Of a stretch of DNA of 64,000 nt, positions 26,421 to 34,960 are shown piece by piece. The first letter of the stretch is position 1, and every line of letters begins with the position of its first letter. A model generated the notes under the pieces. That model did not search any database, was not told where the DNA came from, and saw only the letters and a program-made list of their open reading frames with translations. Both the position numbers and the translations under genes were made by a program. This DNA comes from Bacillus smithii (lineage in GTDB: Bacteria; Bacillota; Bacilli; Bacillales; DSM-4216). The stretch lies in NCBI RefSeq assembly GCF_001050115.1, contig NZ_CP012024.1, forward strand, positions 1,716,001 to 1,780,000. The letters are read 5' to 3'.

Positions 26421-26867
26421 TTATATGTGTAAAACCATCTCGTCTGTTCCTTTAAAACCTAATGATTCATATAGCTTTCTGGCGTTATCACTTGCTAGTA
26501 ATCGAATGGTTTTTATTTCCTGTTCCGTTAACCATTTTATCACAGAATTGGTCAATATCCTTGCATACCCTTTCTTTCTTAAATCGGGTTCTACCTATAC
26601 ATCGCCAATAAAACCATACTTGCGTTCTTTAAAAAAGCAATATGGTATATCTTCTTTTATAAAGGCACCAGCACAAGCAATTACCTTATATCGTTTTTTA
26701 TGATAAAATGTTTGGCTTTACCAGATTTATAAAACTCTTTGTAAGTCTTTTCGACTTCTTGAATAAAAACCATCTAAGAGCATATGTTCCATCCCAACTT
26801 CTCTAAACATTTTTAATTTCAGTAAAGTAATGGCAGGTATATCGTCTATTGTTGCAGCTTTTATCAT
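26421..26867 (-). pseudogene. decayed GNAT family N-acetyltransferase
   Basis: The minus strand from ATG 26867 (GGAGG 8 bases upstream) reads MIKAATIDDIPAITLLKLK, then the frame breaks near 26760 and again near 26705. The C-terminal part reads KYGFIGDV, an in-frame TAG, VEPDLRKKGYARILTNSVI and LLASDNARKLYESLGFKGTD, the acetyl-CoA-binding and terminal motifs of GNAT enzymes. Two frameshifts and one stop make it clearly inactive. ISLre2 copy B lies just downstream. Confidence 0.82.
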
Positions 26868-27025
26868 CGTCTAATCCTCCAACAATTGCAATTACCCATT
26901 GTAAAATTCCATCTTTAACTGCCCGTCCATTATATTGCCTTGCACGTGATCATACAGCTGCTCTTTTGATACCCCGAACCATTGGAAGACGCTATCTAAC
27001 GTTTTCCATGAAGAAAGTTATTTTT

Positions 27026-27241
27026 TTATTCTTTATTCATTTTTCGATTAAAAACTACTCTTGACCAAAAATAAACAGCACAACCTATCAATAAAATAGT
27101 CATTTGCCATCCAGAGTCGCCATTGGTAAAAAAACTGTATAATGACCAAATCAACAGTGCAACGGTATAAAAAATAAACCCATATTTCGCAGACTGATCG
27201 CTCTGATATTTTTCCATTTCATCGGCTTTTCGCCACTTCAT
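27026..27241 (-). CDS. small two-helix membrane protein, partner of XRE regulator
   Basis: 71 residues with two hydrophobic helices (about 22-38 YGFIFYTVALLIWSLYSFF and 46-61 MTILLIGCAVYFWSRVVF). The start codon overlaps the stop of the upstream regulator gene (ATGA), so they are translated together. Such regulator plus membrane protein pairs are common in Firmicutes; the function is not known. Confidence 0.72.
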   Translation of the reverse strand: MKWRKADEMEKYQSDQSAKYGFIFYTVALLIWSLYSFFTNGDSGWQMTILLIGCAVYFWSRVVFNRKMNKE

Positions 27242-27441
27242 TTATTCTCCTCCTCGTAAAAAAATAATTTTTCAAGTTGTGTATTTAGATGTATGGATAA
27301 CTTAAACGCTAATGATAATGAAGGGTCATATTTATTATTTTCGATGGCATTTATGGTTTGTCTTGTTACACCACATTTATTTGCAAGTTCTTCTTGTGAA
27401 AGGTTCATACTTTTTCGTACATTTCTAATGTTATTTTTCAA
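27238..27441 (-). CDS. XRE family helix-turn-helix regulator
   Basis: 67 residues from TTG 27441 (AGGTGG 6 bases upstream) or 70 from GTG 27450. NNIRNVRKSMNLSQEELA and GVTRQTINAIENNKYDPSLS form the classic Cro/CI fold of the YozG/PF01381 type. It is coupled to the membrane-protein gene downstream and has a perfect 10-bp dyad just upstream of its start, so it is probably autoregulated. Confidence 0.88.
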   Translation of the reverse strand: MKNNIRNVRKSMNLSQEELANKCGVTRQTINAIENNKYDPSLSLAFKLSIHLNTQLEKLFFYEEENK

Positions 27442-27462
27442 TTCACCCACCTAAACTTCTTA

Positions 27463-27486
27463 AAATGTAAAAAATGTTTTACATTT
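27463..27486. promoter_or_regulatory. candidate operator of the XRE regulator
   Basis: AAATGTAAAA and TTTTACATTT are perfect 10-bp inverted repeats with AATG between them, 22 bases upstream of the regulator start. A further half-site TTTTACATTT follows at about 27518. Autoregulation is inferred. Confidence 0.6.
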
Positions 27487-27529
27487 ATTATACGAAAAGA
27501 GAATGAATTGTCAAATTATTTTTACATTT

Positions 27530-28100
27530 CATCCGACAACATAGTCATGTAAGATCCCATAGTCCTTCATCTGTAGATTACAACGAACAATCATCCTATA
27601 GTTTCATTGTTAAATTCGATCTTTTACTCTTATCTCTTTTCGCCCAAAAAATCCTTAAAATAAAGAGCTTTAATAAATGACTAAAATTTGCTGAAAAGAG
27701 TAAAATATTCTGATTTTCTCGTTGGAATCATAAAATTTATTTTTTCCGCAATCATACAAAGGATTCCATAAAGAAACCCCTCTCGAATGAGAAGGGCTTT
27801 TTGTAATCATAAAAAGCTGAGAAATACCGCCATATTCATGATTTTTTAAACTTTCCTGAACAAGCATAATTGTTGTTGAGTTTTCTCACCCTTTAGTTAA
27901 AGAAAGCTTTTTACTGTAAACAAGCTCAAGTTATTGTTTATTCTGTTTAAATGCCTCAAGTAACAAAACTATAGTTGATAATACTATAGTTCCTGCAAAG
28001 AAGACTAGCTGTAGCTTTTCAGGTATATCTGGTAATTTGATATAAGACAAAACTAGTTTTAAAAGAGCATTCCTGTAATGAGGAAATTTGAGGTTTGATA
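27530..28100. other. gap with no supported gene
   Basis: AT-rich sequence. One imperfect hairpin with a T run at about 27775-27810 (arms CCCCTCTC and GAGAAGGG) may be a terminator of an unidentified or deleted gene. No ORF on either strand is convincing. Confidence 0.35.
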
Positions 28101-28112
28101 AAAAAAAGTCCC

Positions 28113-28176
28113 CTTGGTATAGTACAGGGTGTCAATGCGCGTTGACCCCGAATTTCAATAAACCAAGGAGGACTCA
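28113..28176 (+). promoter_or_regulatory. hairpin sequestering the IS110 transposase ribosome site
   Basis: AGTCCCCTTGGT at the start pairs with ACCAAGGAGGACT just before the ATG (12 bp, one bulge). An inner GGG-GTCAA/TTGAC-CCC helix is nested inside. The AAGGAGG ribosome site lies in the closing stem, so full-length read-through transcripts would be poorly translated. Confidence 0.6.
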
Positions 28177-28178
28177 AA

Positions 28179-29462
28179 ATGAATTATACACAAAATCAAA
28201 AAATCTCTCAAATTACACCATCAACTCTCATTGTAGGTATTGATGTAGCTAAAGAAAAGCACGTTGCCCGTTTTCAAGATGACCGAGGCTTAGAATTTGG
28301 CAAGAGATTGATCTTTGAAAATCGTATACACGGCTTTCAAACCTTATTAGATTGGGTTAATCATATTCAAAAAGAAAATCATAAGGACCACGTGATTTTT
28401 GGAATGGAGCCAACAGGTCATTATTGGCTAAATCTTGCTTACTTTCTTAAGGCAAAAGGATATGATGTAGTGCTAGTGAATCCCATGCACGTCAAAAAAA
28501 GTAAAGAGCTTGATGACAATTCGCCTACAAAAAACGATACAAAAGATGCTCGTGTCATTGCACAGTTAATGAAAGATGGGCGATACTCCGTACCGAACCT
28601 ATTAGAGGGCGTATACGCTGAACTAAGGGAAGGCGTCAAATTACGAGATCAGCTCATCAAACAGCTTATGATCATTGAAGGGCGGATTGAAAACGTCATT
28701 CAGCGCTTTTTCCCAGAGTTTTTCGATGTGTTTGGAGATTGGAAAGGTAAAGCAGCCTTTTATACCTTGCGCATGTTTCCATTTCCCTCTCATATTCAAA
28801 AGTTGTCACCAGAAGAAGTGCTGCAAAAATGGAAACCGTATGTACAGCGTGGGGTTGGGCTGAAACGAGCAACCCGACTCGTAGAAGTAGCGAAAAAGAG
28901 CGTTGGGATTGAGACAGGAATCCAGTTCGCAAAAAGAGAATTGGATTGCCTATTGGATCAATATGAGCTTTACAAGAAACAGTTAGCACAACTAGATGAA
29001 GAACTAGAAGGTGTTGTTGAAAGCATACCAGGTGCGAAACAAATGACCAATATCCCGGGACTTAGTTACACTACCATTGCTTTGTTCTTTGCGGAAGTAG
29101 GAGATTTAACCAAGTACAATCATCCGCAACAATTAGTCAATCTGGCAGGGCTTTCTTTAAGAGAACACAGTTCAGGAAAGTATAAAGGGCAAACACGCAT
29201 AACCAAAAGGGGTCGAAGACGTTTACGAAAAGCATTATACCTGGCCATTCGACCATTGGTTGCCCATAATCCTGTATTTAAAGCCTTGCATCATTACTAT
29301 ACCAATCGGCCAGACAGGCCGTTAAAAAAACAACAGTCTCTGATTGCCTTGTGTTGTAAATTATTACGTGTGTTATTTGCCATTGGTAAGAAACAGTGTG
29401 AGTTTGATGGATTAAAGCTATTAAAGGGATTACCTCAAATAAAAGCATTACAGGCTGCATAA
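28179..29462 (+). CDS. IS110 family transposase (DEDD/RuvC plus serine domain)
   Basis: 427 residues, intact. N-terminal RuvC-like domain begins LIVGIDVAKEKHVA and continues to FGMEPTGHYWLNLAYFL and KNDTKDARVIAQL, giving the D-E-D-D acidic set. The C-terminal Transposase_20 domain has IPGLSYTTIALFFAEVGDL, LVNLAGLSLREHSSGKYKG with the catalytic serine region, and ITKRGRRRLRKALY. IS110 recombinases are directed by a bridge/seek RNA encoded within the element. Confidence 0.93.
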   Translation: MNYTQNQKISQITPSTLIVGIDVAKEKHVARFQDDRGLEFGKRLIFENRIHGFQTLLDWVNHIQKENHKDHVIFGMEPTGHYWLNLAYFLKAKGYDVVLVNPMHVKKSKELDDNSPTKNDTKDARVIAQLMKDGRYSVPNLLEGVYAELREGVKLRDQLIKQLMIIEGRIENVIQRFFPEFFDVFGDWKGKAAFYTLRMFPFPSHIQKLSPEEVLQKWKPYVQRGVGLKRATRLVEVAKKSVGIETGIQFAKRELDCLLDQYELYKKQLAQLDEELEGVVESIPGAKQMTNIPGLSYTTIALFFAEVGDLTKYNHPQQLVNLAGLSLREHSSGKYKGQTRITKRGRRRLRKALYLAIRPLVAHNPVFKALHHYYTNRPDRPLKKQQSLIALCCKLLRVLFAIGKKQCEFDGLKLLKGLPQIKALQAA

Positions 29463-29720
29463 AAGCTTTCAAACGACTTGTTATTCTGACAAACACCAAT
29501 AGTGCAGAGTTGGAGTATATTTTCACCATTCGGGCATTAGACCCTGTAAAGGAGCATATCCAACCTCCACCTCATGGGTACGCAGGACGAAGGAATGTGT
29601 GGATCTTAAAATCCAGTGATACATGGGAGGGTGAGCGACCATGAGAAGTGTGGAGACTTCTTGCACGGTCATACATGATATTACAGATATTGTAAATCTG
29701 TATTATAGGATGCACCTTAC
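29463..29720 (+). ncRNA. candidate bridge/seek RNA in the right end of the IS110 element
   Basis: This noncoding segment after the transposase stop folds locally: TGGAT-N6-ATCCA (29610-29625), a nested GACC ... AGAAGT-N6-ACTTCT ... GGTC hairpin (29637-29670). The position matches the IS1111-type location of the guide RNA. No loop can be matched to flanking DNA by eye, so this is inference from family knowledge. Confidence 0.4.
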
Positions 29721-29884
29721 CATGTAAATATATTGAATAAATACAAGAAATTTACACTCATTTGAGGTGAAGAAGCTATTATGTGTTAGCGAAATTTAAA
29801 GAAAACGCGAGAATTTTGAAGAAAATTAAAGTTTATAGAGGGAGCATTCCTGTTAGGAAAGTTTTTTAGGTGGTTTAAGAAAAA

Positions 29885-29911
29885 ACGGGCAAAGAACGCC
29901 CGATCCTTTTT
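29885..29911 (+). terminator. hairpin with T tract downstream of the IS110 element
   Basis: CGGGC-N7-GCCCG followed by ATCCTTTTT. It is not next to any identified gene; the 29721-30106 gap otherwise holds nothing recognisable apart from GTG TCT CGG AGT CCA at about 30081, which may be the start of a truncated transposase gene. Confidence 0.5.
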
Positions 29912-30188
29912 CCTTTTAAATGCTATCCAATGTTGGTGCTCATCAAGAAGATTTATTTTAAAACATTTTTCTCCATATATTAAAAATACTACAGTACGTA
30001 AAATAATCTCCGCCCATTTATTGATATGCTCTCTCTAAGTAGACAGGTAAAAAAACTTGTTTATCTTAGGGGGAGTTTTTGTGTCTCGGAGTCCATTTAC
30101 CAAAGAGGTACCGTCAAGAATTTTGTGTTATGTAAGATAGATAGGGTATCTCTGAAATGGATTTGGAATGGATAGGGGTTCGATTTCC

Positions 30189-30226
30189 TCCACACAGGAG
30201 ACTGAATATTCAGTCTCCTGTGTGGA
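30189..30226. repeat. 38-bp perfect palindrome at the 3' end of IS256 copy 1
   Basis: Arm TCCACACAGGAGACTGAAT followed immediately by its reverse complement, with no loop. The core GAGACTGAATATTCAGTCTC is shared with the palindrome at 44686-44731, but the outer arms differ and still pair. No T run follows on either strand. Confidence 0.95.
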
Positions 30227-30266
30227 AAGGGAGAATCCCTTTATTTTGTTCGTTTACAATATTTGG

Positions 30267-31433
30267 TTAGTTATAACGTTTTTCAAACATTTGTTGAAGG
30301 GTTTCATAGGCTTCAGCAAATCCTCGTAATTTTCGTCCTGCCCATTTCTCATTAAAATCTTGGATGGTCAAATACACGACTTTTTCAGCGGCTTCTAAAC
30401 TACTCAAACTGTTCATCGGCTTTAGACGTTTCCGAATCTCTTTGATCGTTCGTTCAATGGCATTGGTCGTGTAAATCACACTTCGAATACTGCTTGGATA
30501 ATCCATAAATGTAAGGAGGACATCCAACTCATTGGCCCAAGATTGAACTTCTCTCGGATACTTGTTCGACCATTTCGACTCAAACTGTTGAAACATCTGT
30601 AACGCAATCTCCTTATTCGGTGCGCGATAAATCAGTTTGAGATCCTCTGCCACTTCAAATTGATCTTTTTTCCGAACACGATTTAAGGTATTACGTACTT
30701 TGTGAACGACACAGCGCTGCACATCGGCTTTCGGATAAACAGCCTTAAAGGCTTCCTCTAGCCCCGGAAGGCCATCAAATACGCCCAGAAGCACTTCCTG
30801 TACGCCTCTTTTGTAGAGCTGTTGAAGAATCTCTTGCCATCCATAGGCACTCTCCTGTCCTCCTACGAAAAAATCAAGAATTTCGCGATATCCTTCTTCG
30901 TTGACCCCCAACACCACATAAATCACTTCTTTCTCCACGGTATCGCGACGAAGTTTTACATACAATCCGTCTAAATATAAGACAGAATAACGTTTGTTCA
31001 GGGGACGTTTGTGCCATTTCTCAATGTCTTCTTTCACGATATCGGTCATACGACTGATCGTTGAAGGAGAATAGGCCTTGCCTAAAATTCGTTCAATAAA
31101 CTTGCCAATTTCACGCGTACTCATACCACTTTGATACATCTTGATGATGGCTTCCTCGAGCCAGCCCGTATGGCGTTGGTAAGGGGTGAACAGCTGCGTT
31201 TGAAATTCCCCCTTTCGGTCTCTTGGAACAGAAAGTCCTTCGATACGACCATACTGCGTGTCTAGGTTTCGATGGTAATAGCCGTTTCTTCTATTCGACG
31301 TTCCCTCTTGTTCCATTTCGAGGAAAGTCTGGATTTCTTCCTTCATGATCAGCTCTAATTTTTCCTTTACAAACTCACGAATAACGTTTTCCAGTTGATT
31401 CATCCAATCTATATTCGATATACTCTTAGACAT
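30267..31433 (-). CDS. IS256 (mutator) family transposase, copy 1
   Basis: 388 residues, intact. NRRNGYYHRNLDTQYG, YSVLYLDGLYVKLRRD (first catalytic Asp), VLLGVFDGLPGLEEAFK (second Asp), PKADVQRCVVHKVRNTL and YTTNAIERTIKEIRKRLKP (Glu) are the mutator/IS256 DDE blocks. It is about 75-80 percent similar by eye to copy 2, so the two are related but distinct elements. Confidence 0.94.
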   Translation of the reverse strand: MSKSISNIDWMNQLENVIREFVKEKLELIMKEEIQTFLEMEQEGTSNRRNGYYHRNLDTQYGRIEGLSVPRDRKGEFQTQLFTPYQRHTGWLEEAIIKMYQSGMSTREIGKFIERILGKAYSPSTISRMTDIVKEDIEKWHKRPLNKRYSVLYLDGLYVKLRRDTVEKEVIYVVLGVNEEGYREILDFFVGGQESAYGWQEILQQLYKRGVQEVLLGVFDGLPGLEEAFKAVYPKADVQRCVVHKVRNTLNRVRKKDQFEVAEDLKLIYRAPNKEIALQMFQQFESKWSNKYPREVQSWANELDVLLTFMDYPSSIRSVIYTTNAIERTIKEIRKRLKPMNSLSSLEAAEKVVYLTIQDFNEKWAGRKLRGFAEAYETLQQMFEKRYN

Positions 31434-31633
31434 AGGTAGGGTACTCCTTTCTCTAGATGATTGGTCAAATCAGAGAATACCCTACCTTTTTCTTTTGGTC
31501 TAACTAAATGCTTGACACAAAATTTTATACATCATCAAGGATGTACTCGAATAACTTTTTTATGATTTTTTGGTCATATTTTGGTCATAATCAATTATTA
31601 ACGAAAAGTTAATGATAAGACCAAAAATGAAAA

Positions 31634-31663
31634 ATACCCCTGACGCCAAAGCGCCAAGGGTTA
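31634..31663 (-). terminator. glnA terminator
   Basis: On the minus strand TAACCC-TTGGCGC pairs with GCGTCA-GGGGTA (imperfect) and is followed by TTTTTCATTTTT directly after the glnA stop. Confidence 0.8.
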
Positions 31664-31669
31664 AAGTGA

Positions 31670-33004
31670 TTAATACATTTGCATATATTGTTCGCGTTCC
31701 CACGGATGAACTTGTGTTCTAAACATATCCCATTCGATTTCTTTTGCTTCTAAGAAGTGTTCAAGGATATGGTCACCCAATGCTTCTTTGATCATTTCAT
31801 CGTTTTTCAAGTTTTGAAGTGCTTCCAACAGTGTAGCTGGGAGATCAATAATGCCAGCTTCCAAGCGTTCTTGTTTGTTCATGATATAGATGTTGCGGTC
31901 TACAGGAGCAGGCGGAGTCAATTTATTTTTGATTCCGTCCAATCCGGCACTTAATAATGCGGCCATTGCCAAATATGGGTTGGCAGACGGATCCACGCTG
32001 CGAACTTCAATGCGTGTACTTAATCCACGAGAAGCAGGAATCCGGATCAACGGACTGCGGTTTTTAGCAGACCAAGCGACATAGCATGGTGCTTCGTAAC
32101 CCGGTACAAGACGTTTATAAGAGTTGACAGTTGGGTTCGTAATTGCCGTGAAATTCGTAGCATGTTTGATAACTCCGGCAATAAATTGATAAGCTGTTTC
32201 GCTCAATTCTAAACGGCCGTTTGGATCATAGAAAGCATTTTCGTCGCCTTTGAACAAAGACAAGTTGGAGTGCATTCCGGATCCATTGACACCGAATAAT
32301 GGTTTCGGCATGAATGTCGCATGAAGGCCATGTTTTCTTGCGATAGTTTTAACCACAAGTTTAAAGGTTTGAATGTTGTCGCAAGCCGTAACGGCATCCG
32401 CATATTTGAAATCAATTTCGTGTTGTCCTGGTGCCACTTCATGGTGAGATGCTTCAATTTCGAATCCCATTTCTTCCAGTTCCAACACGATATCACGACG
32501 ACAGTTTTCACCAAGATCTGTAGGAGCTAAATCGAAGTAACCGCCGTTATCGTTTAATTCTAAAGTTGGTTCACGTTTTTCGTCCAGTTTAAACAGGAAG
32601 AATTCCGGTTCCGGTCCAAGGTTGAAGCTTGTAAAGCCGAGTTCACGCATTTCTTGCAATACCCGTTTTAAGTTCGCACGTGGATCACCTGCAAAAGGAG
32701 TTCCATCCGGGTTATAAATGTCGCAGATTAAGCGGGCAACTTTTCCTTTTTCTGCTGTCCAAGGAAAAATAACCCATGTATCAAGATCCGGATAGAGGTA
32801 CATATCAGATTCCTCGATCCGAACAAATCCTTCTATAGAGGAACCATCAAACATCATTTTATTGTCCAACGCTTTTGGCAGCTGGCTGATCGGAATTTCC
32901 ACATTTTTAATGGTTCCCAAAATATCCGTGAATTGCAGCCGGATAAATTTTACGTTTTCTTCTTTGGCCATTCTCAGAATGTCTTCTTTTGTGTATTTCC
33001 CCAT
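31670..33004 (-). CDS. glnA: glutamine synthetase, type I-alpha
   Basis: 444 residues, the GSI-alpha length of Bacillus (no adenylylation loop). [45 protein letters not shown] and [13 protein letters not shown] carry the metal, ATP and glutamate sites. It condenses ammonia and glutamate, and its feedback-inhibited form controls GlnR and TnrA. It is co-transcribed with glnR (78 bases upstream), the B. subtilis order. Confidence 0.98.
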   Translation of the reverse strand: MGKYTKEDILRMAKEENVKFIRLQFTDILGTIKNVEIPISQLPKALDNKMMFDGSSIEGFVRIEESDMYLYPDLDTWVIFPWTAEKGKVARLICDIYNPDGTPFAGDPRANLKRVLQEMRELGFTSFNLGPEPEFFLFKLDEKREPTLELNDNGGYFDLAPTDLGENCRRDIVLELEEMGFEIEASHHEVAPGQHEIDFKYADAVTACDNIQTFKLVVKTIARKHGLHATFMPKPLFGVNGSGMHSNLSLFKGDENAFYDPNGRLELSETAYQFIAGVIKHATNFTAITNPTVNSYKRLVPGYEAPCYVAWSAKNRSPLIRIPASRGLSTRIEVRSVDPSANPYLAMAALLSAGLDGIKNKLTPPAPVDRNIYIMNKQERLEAGIIDLPATLLEALQNLKNDEMIKEALGDHILEHFLEAKEIEWDMFRTQVHPWEREQYMQMY

Positions 33005-33081
33005 TCGTCCAACTTCCTCTCTCTAAAAATTCAATTTATTTAAAGCATTAGCTTTAATAACGAATTCAGTGATCGCCTTTC

Positions 33082-33486
33082 TTAATGAAAAAACCGGGAA
33101 ATATCTCCTTGGCGGATCGACGAACGATTAAAGCGGCCGGCATGCAAAATTTCATTACGCAAAAGTTCTCGCAATTCTGAATCGGAAAGTTCTTTCTTCG
33201 CGTGAACGTCCGTTTTTGCGAATGATTGATCTGTTTGTTCTTGTTTCACGGCAAATATCTTTTTGATGCCTGCCATATTCACGCCTTGATCAAGTAAATC
33301 TTTGATCTCCAGCAGCTTGTCGATGTCATTCAAAGAAAAAAGGCGATGATTTCCTTCAGTTCTTGCGGGAGAAATCAATTGGTGTTCTTCGTAATATCGA
33401 ATTTGACGAGCTGTTAAATCGGTCAGCTTCATCACAATTCCAATTGGAAACAACGGCATCGAACGGCGAATTTCACTACCCCCCAT
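33082..33486 (-). CDS. glnR: MerR-type nitrogen regulator GlnR
   Basis: 134 residues. [26 protein letters not shown] is the GlnR start and MerR helix-turn-helix, [20 protein letters not shown] the wing region, and [20 protein letters not shown] the C-terminal autoinhibitory tail that interacts with GlnA. It represses glnRA and related genes under nitrogen excess. A matching GlnR box lies 69 bases upstream. Confidence 0.96.
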   Translation of the reverse strand: MGGSEIRRSMPLFPIGIVMKLTDLTARQIRYYEEHQLISPARTEGNHRLFSLNDIDKLLEIKDLLDQGVNMAGIKKIFAVKQEQTDQSFAKTDVHAKKELSDSELRELLRNEILHAGRFNRSSIRQGDISRFFH

Positions 33487-33554
33487 CGATATTCCCCCTT
33501 TCTTTTCGTTTCCTTGATTTTATTATAATTTATGTAATTTTATTTTTCAATAGA

Positions 33555-33571
33555 TGTTATTTATTCTTACA
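33555..33571. promoter_or_regulatory. GlnR/TnrA box upstream of glnRA
   Basis: TGTTA-N7-TTACA fits the consensus TGTNA-N7-TNACA exactly. It lies upstream of glnR as in other Bacillus glnRA operons. Confidence 0.85.
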
Positions 33572-33616
33572 TAATTTTTTATCAAGAATTTTCTTTTTAA
33601 TCAAAACAAATGATTT

Positions 33617-33662
33617 ATCAGCCGATCGTATTTGTCTTAATCCATAAACGACCGGCTGATAT
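33617..33662 (-). terminator. hairpin downstream of ynbB
   Basis: On the minus strand TATCAGCCGGTCG pairs with CGATCGGCTGATA (one mismatch) with a 20-base loop, followed by a T-rich tract. It separates ynbB from glnR. Confidence 0.65.
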
Positions 33663-33679
33663 ACTCCGACTATATCCTT

Positions 33680-34948
33680 TTAGGATGGCAATAAACCCTT
33701 TTCCAGCAAATGATCGATGGCGCTGCAAATGGCAACTTTTACATGAGAATACGTTAAGCCGCCTTGAACGTATGCAACATACGGAGGTCTTAAAGGCCCG
33801 TCTGCCGTTAATTCAATGCTGGAACCTTGGACAAATGTTCCCGCTGCCATAATCACATCGTCCTCGTATCCCGGCATATAGCTCGGATGCGGAGTAGCGA
33901 AAGAATTAACGGGCGAAGCGAACTGGATGGCTTGGCAAAAAGTGATCATTTTTTCTCGGTCTTCAAATTGCACCGTTTGGATCAAATCGGTTCTATGTGA
34001 GTCCCATTTAGGAGTTGTGTTCATTCCAAATCGTTCCAGCAAAGCTGCTGTAAATACCGCTCCTTTTAAAGCTTGTCCGACAATATGCGGCGCCAAAAAG
34101 AACCCTTGATACATTTCATGAAGCGCGTTTAAAGTAGCTCCCGCTTCAGCTCCGATTCCAGGCGAAGTCATTCGATAAGAGCAAGCTTCAACATAATGTT
34201 TTTTTCCGCAAAGATACCCGCCGGTTTTCGCCAGTCCGCCCCCCGGGTTTTTGATGAGCGAACCGGCCATTAAATCCGCTCCGACATGGCATGGTTCAAG
34301 CTCTTCTACAAATTCGCCATAACAATTATCAACAAAAACAACCGCATCCGGCTTGATTTTTTTGACAAATTCGATCATTTCCCGGATCTCTTCTATAGTA
34401 AAGGACGGTCTTACATCATATCCTCTCGACCGTTGGATCGCAATCATTTTTGTGCGCTCGTTGATGGCCGCTTCCACTTTTTCGAAATCTACTTTCCCCT
34501 CTTTTGTCAAAGGGACGCAATTATAGCCAATGCCAAATTCACGCAGCGAACCGTTCCCTTTCCCTCTGATTCCGACAATTTCTTCTAATGTGTCGTACGG
34601 TTTCCCGGTAATATATAATAGTTCATCACCAGGGCGCAATATGCCGAACAGAGCGATCGTAATGGCATGCGTTCCTGATATAATCTGCGGACGAACAAGT
34701 GCTGCTTCTCCACCGAAAACATCCGCGTAAATTTTCTCCAGTGTATCTCGGCCTGAATCATCATAGCCATAACCTGTGGAGGACTGTAAATGAAAGTCCC
34801 CGACCTGATGCTTTTGAAAACTTTTCAATACTTTAAATTGATTTGTATCCACGATTTGATCGATCTTTTTATGAATTGGCTTAATTTGTTCTTCAATTTC
34901 TTCTACTATTGGTTGGATTCTTTTACCGTGTTTTAATAATTCAAACAT
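33680..34948 (-). CDS. ynbB: YnbB: methionine gamma-lyase/aluminium resistance family PLP enzyme
   Basis: 422 residues. STGYGYDDSGRDTLEKIYADVFG, RPQIISGTHAI, VFVDNCYGEFVEE and GSLIKNPGGGLAKTGGYL (with the PLP lysine) define PF06838. The physiological reaction is not settled; family names are methionine gamma-lyase-like or aluminium resistance. It lies between hflX and glnR on the same strand as in B. subtilis, 12 bases after hflX, so the two are co-transcribed. Confidence 0.93.
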   Translation of the reverse strand: MFELLKHGKRIQPIVEEIEEQIKPIHKKIDQIVDTNQFKVLKSFQKHQVGDFHLQSSTGYGYDDSGRDTLEKIYADVFGGEAALVRPQIISGTHAITIALFGILRPGDELLYITGKPYDTLEEIVGIRGKGNGSLREFGIGYNCVPLTKEGKVDFEKVEAAINERTKMIAIQRSRGYDVRPSFTIEEIREMIEFVKKIKPDAVVFVDNCYGEFVEELEPCHVGADLMAGSLIKNPGGGLAKTGGYLCGKKHYVEACSYRMTSPGIGAEAGATLNALHEMYQGFFLAPHIVGQALKGAVFTAALLERFGMNTTPKWDSHRTDLIQTVQFEDREKMITFCQAIQFASPVNSFATPHPSYMPGYEDDVIMAAGTFVQGSSIELTADGPLRPPYVAYVQGGLTYSHVKVAICSAIDHLLEKGLLPS

Positions 34949-34960
34949 GCTGTTCTCCCT

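Larger units (their letters stand above)
28108..29720 (+). mobile_element. IS110-family insertion sequence (ends approximate)
   Basis: Called from the transposase at 28179-29462 plus structured noncoding sequence on both sides. IS110 elements lack classical inverted repeats and target duplications, so the ends cannot be fixed from one copy. The short left noncoding part and the long right one (about 260 bases) fit the IS1111-like subgroup, in which the guide RNA is encoded in the right end. Confidence 0.65.
30107..31536 (-). mobile_element. IS256-family insertion sequence, copy 1
   Basis: About 1430 bp. Ends are set by comparison with copy 2: left end GGTACCGTCAAGAATTTTGT, right end (reverse complement) GATGATGTATAAAATTTTGT. 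The 8 bases flanking (ACCAAAGA and AAGGATGT) do not match, so no target duplication remains. A 38-bp perfect palindrome lies between the transposase stop and the left end. Confidence 0.88.

Noticed and set aside
27775-27810. Hairpin with T run
   Set aside because: Stem has mismatches and no gene ends nearby; noted in the gap entry but not called as a terminator.
30107-31536. Target duplication for IS256 copy 1
   Set aside because: Flanking 8-mers ACCAAAGA and AAGGATGT differ; no duplication can be claimed.
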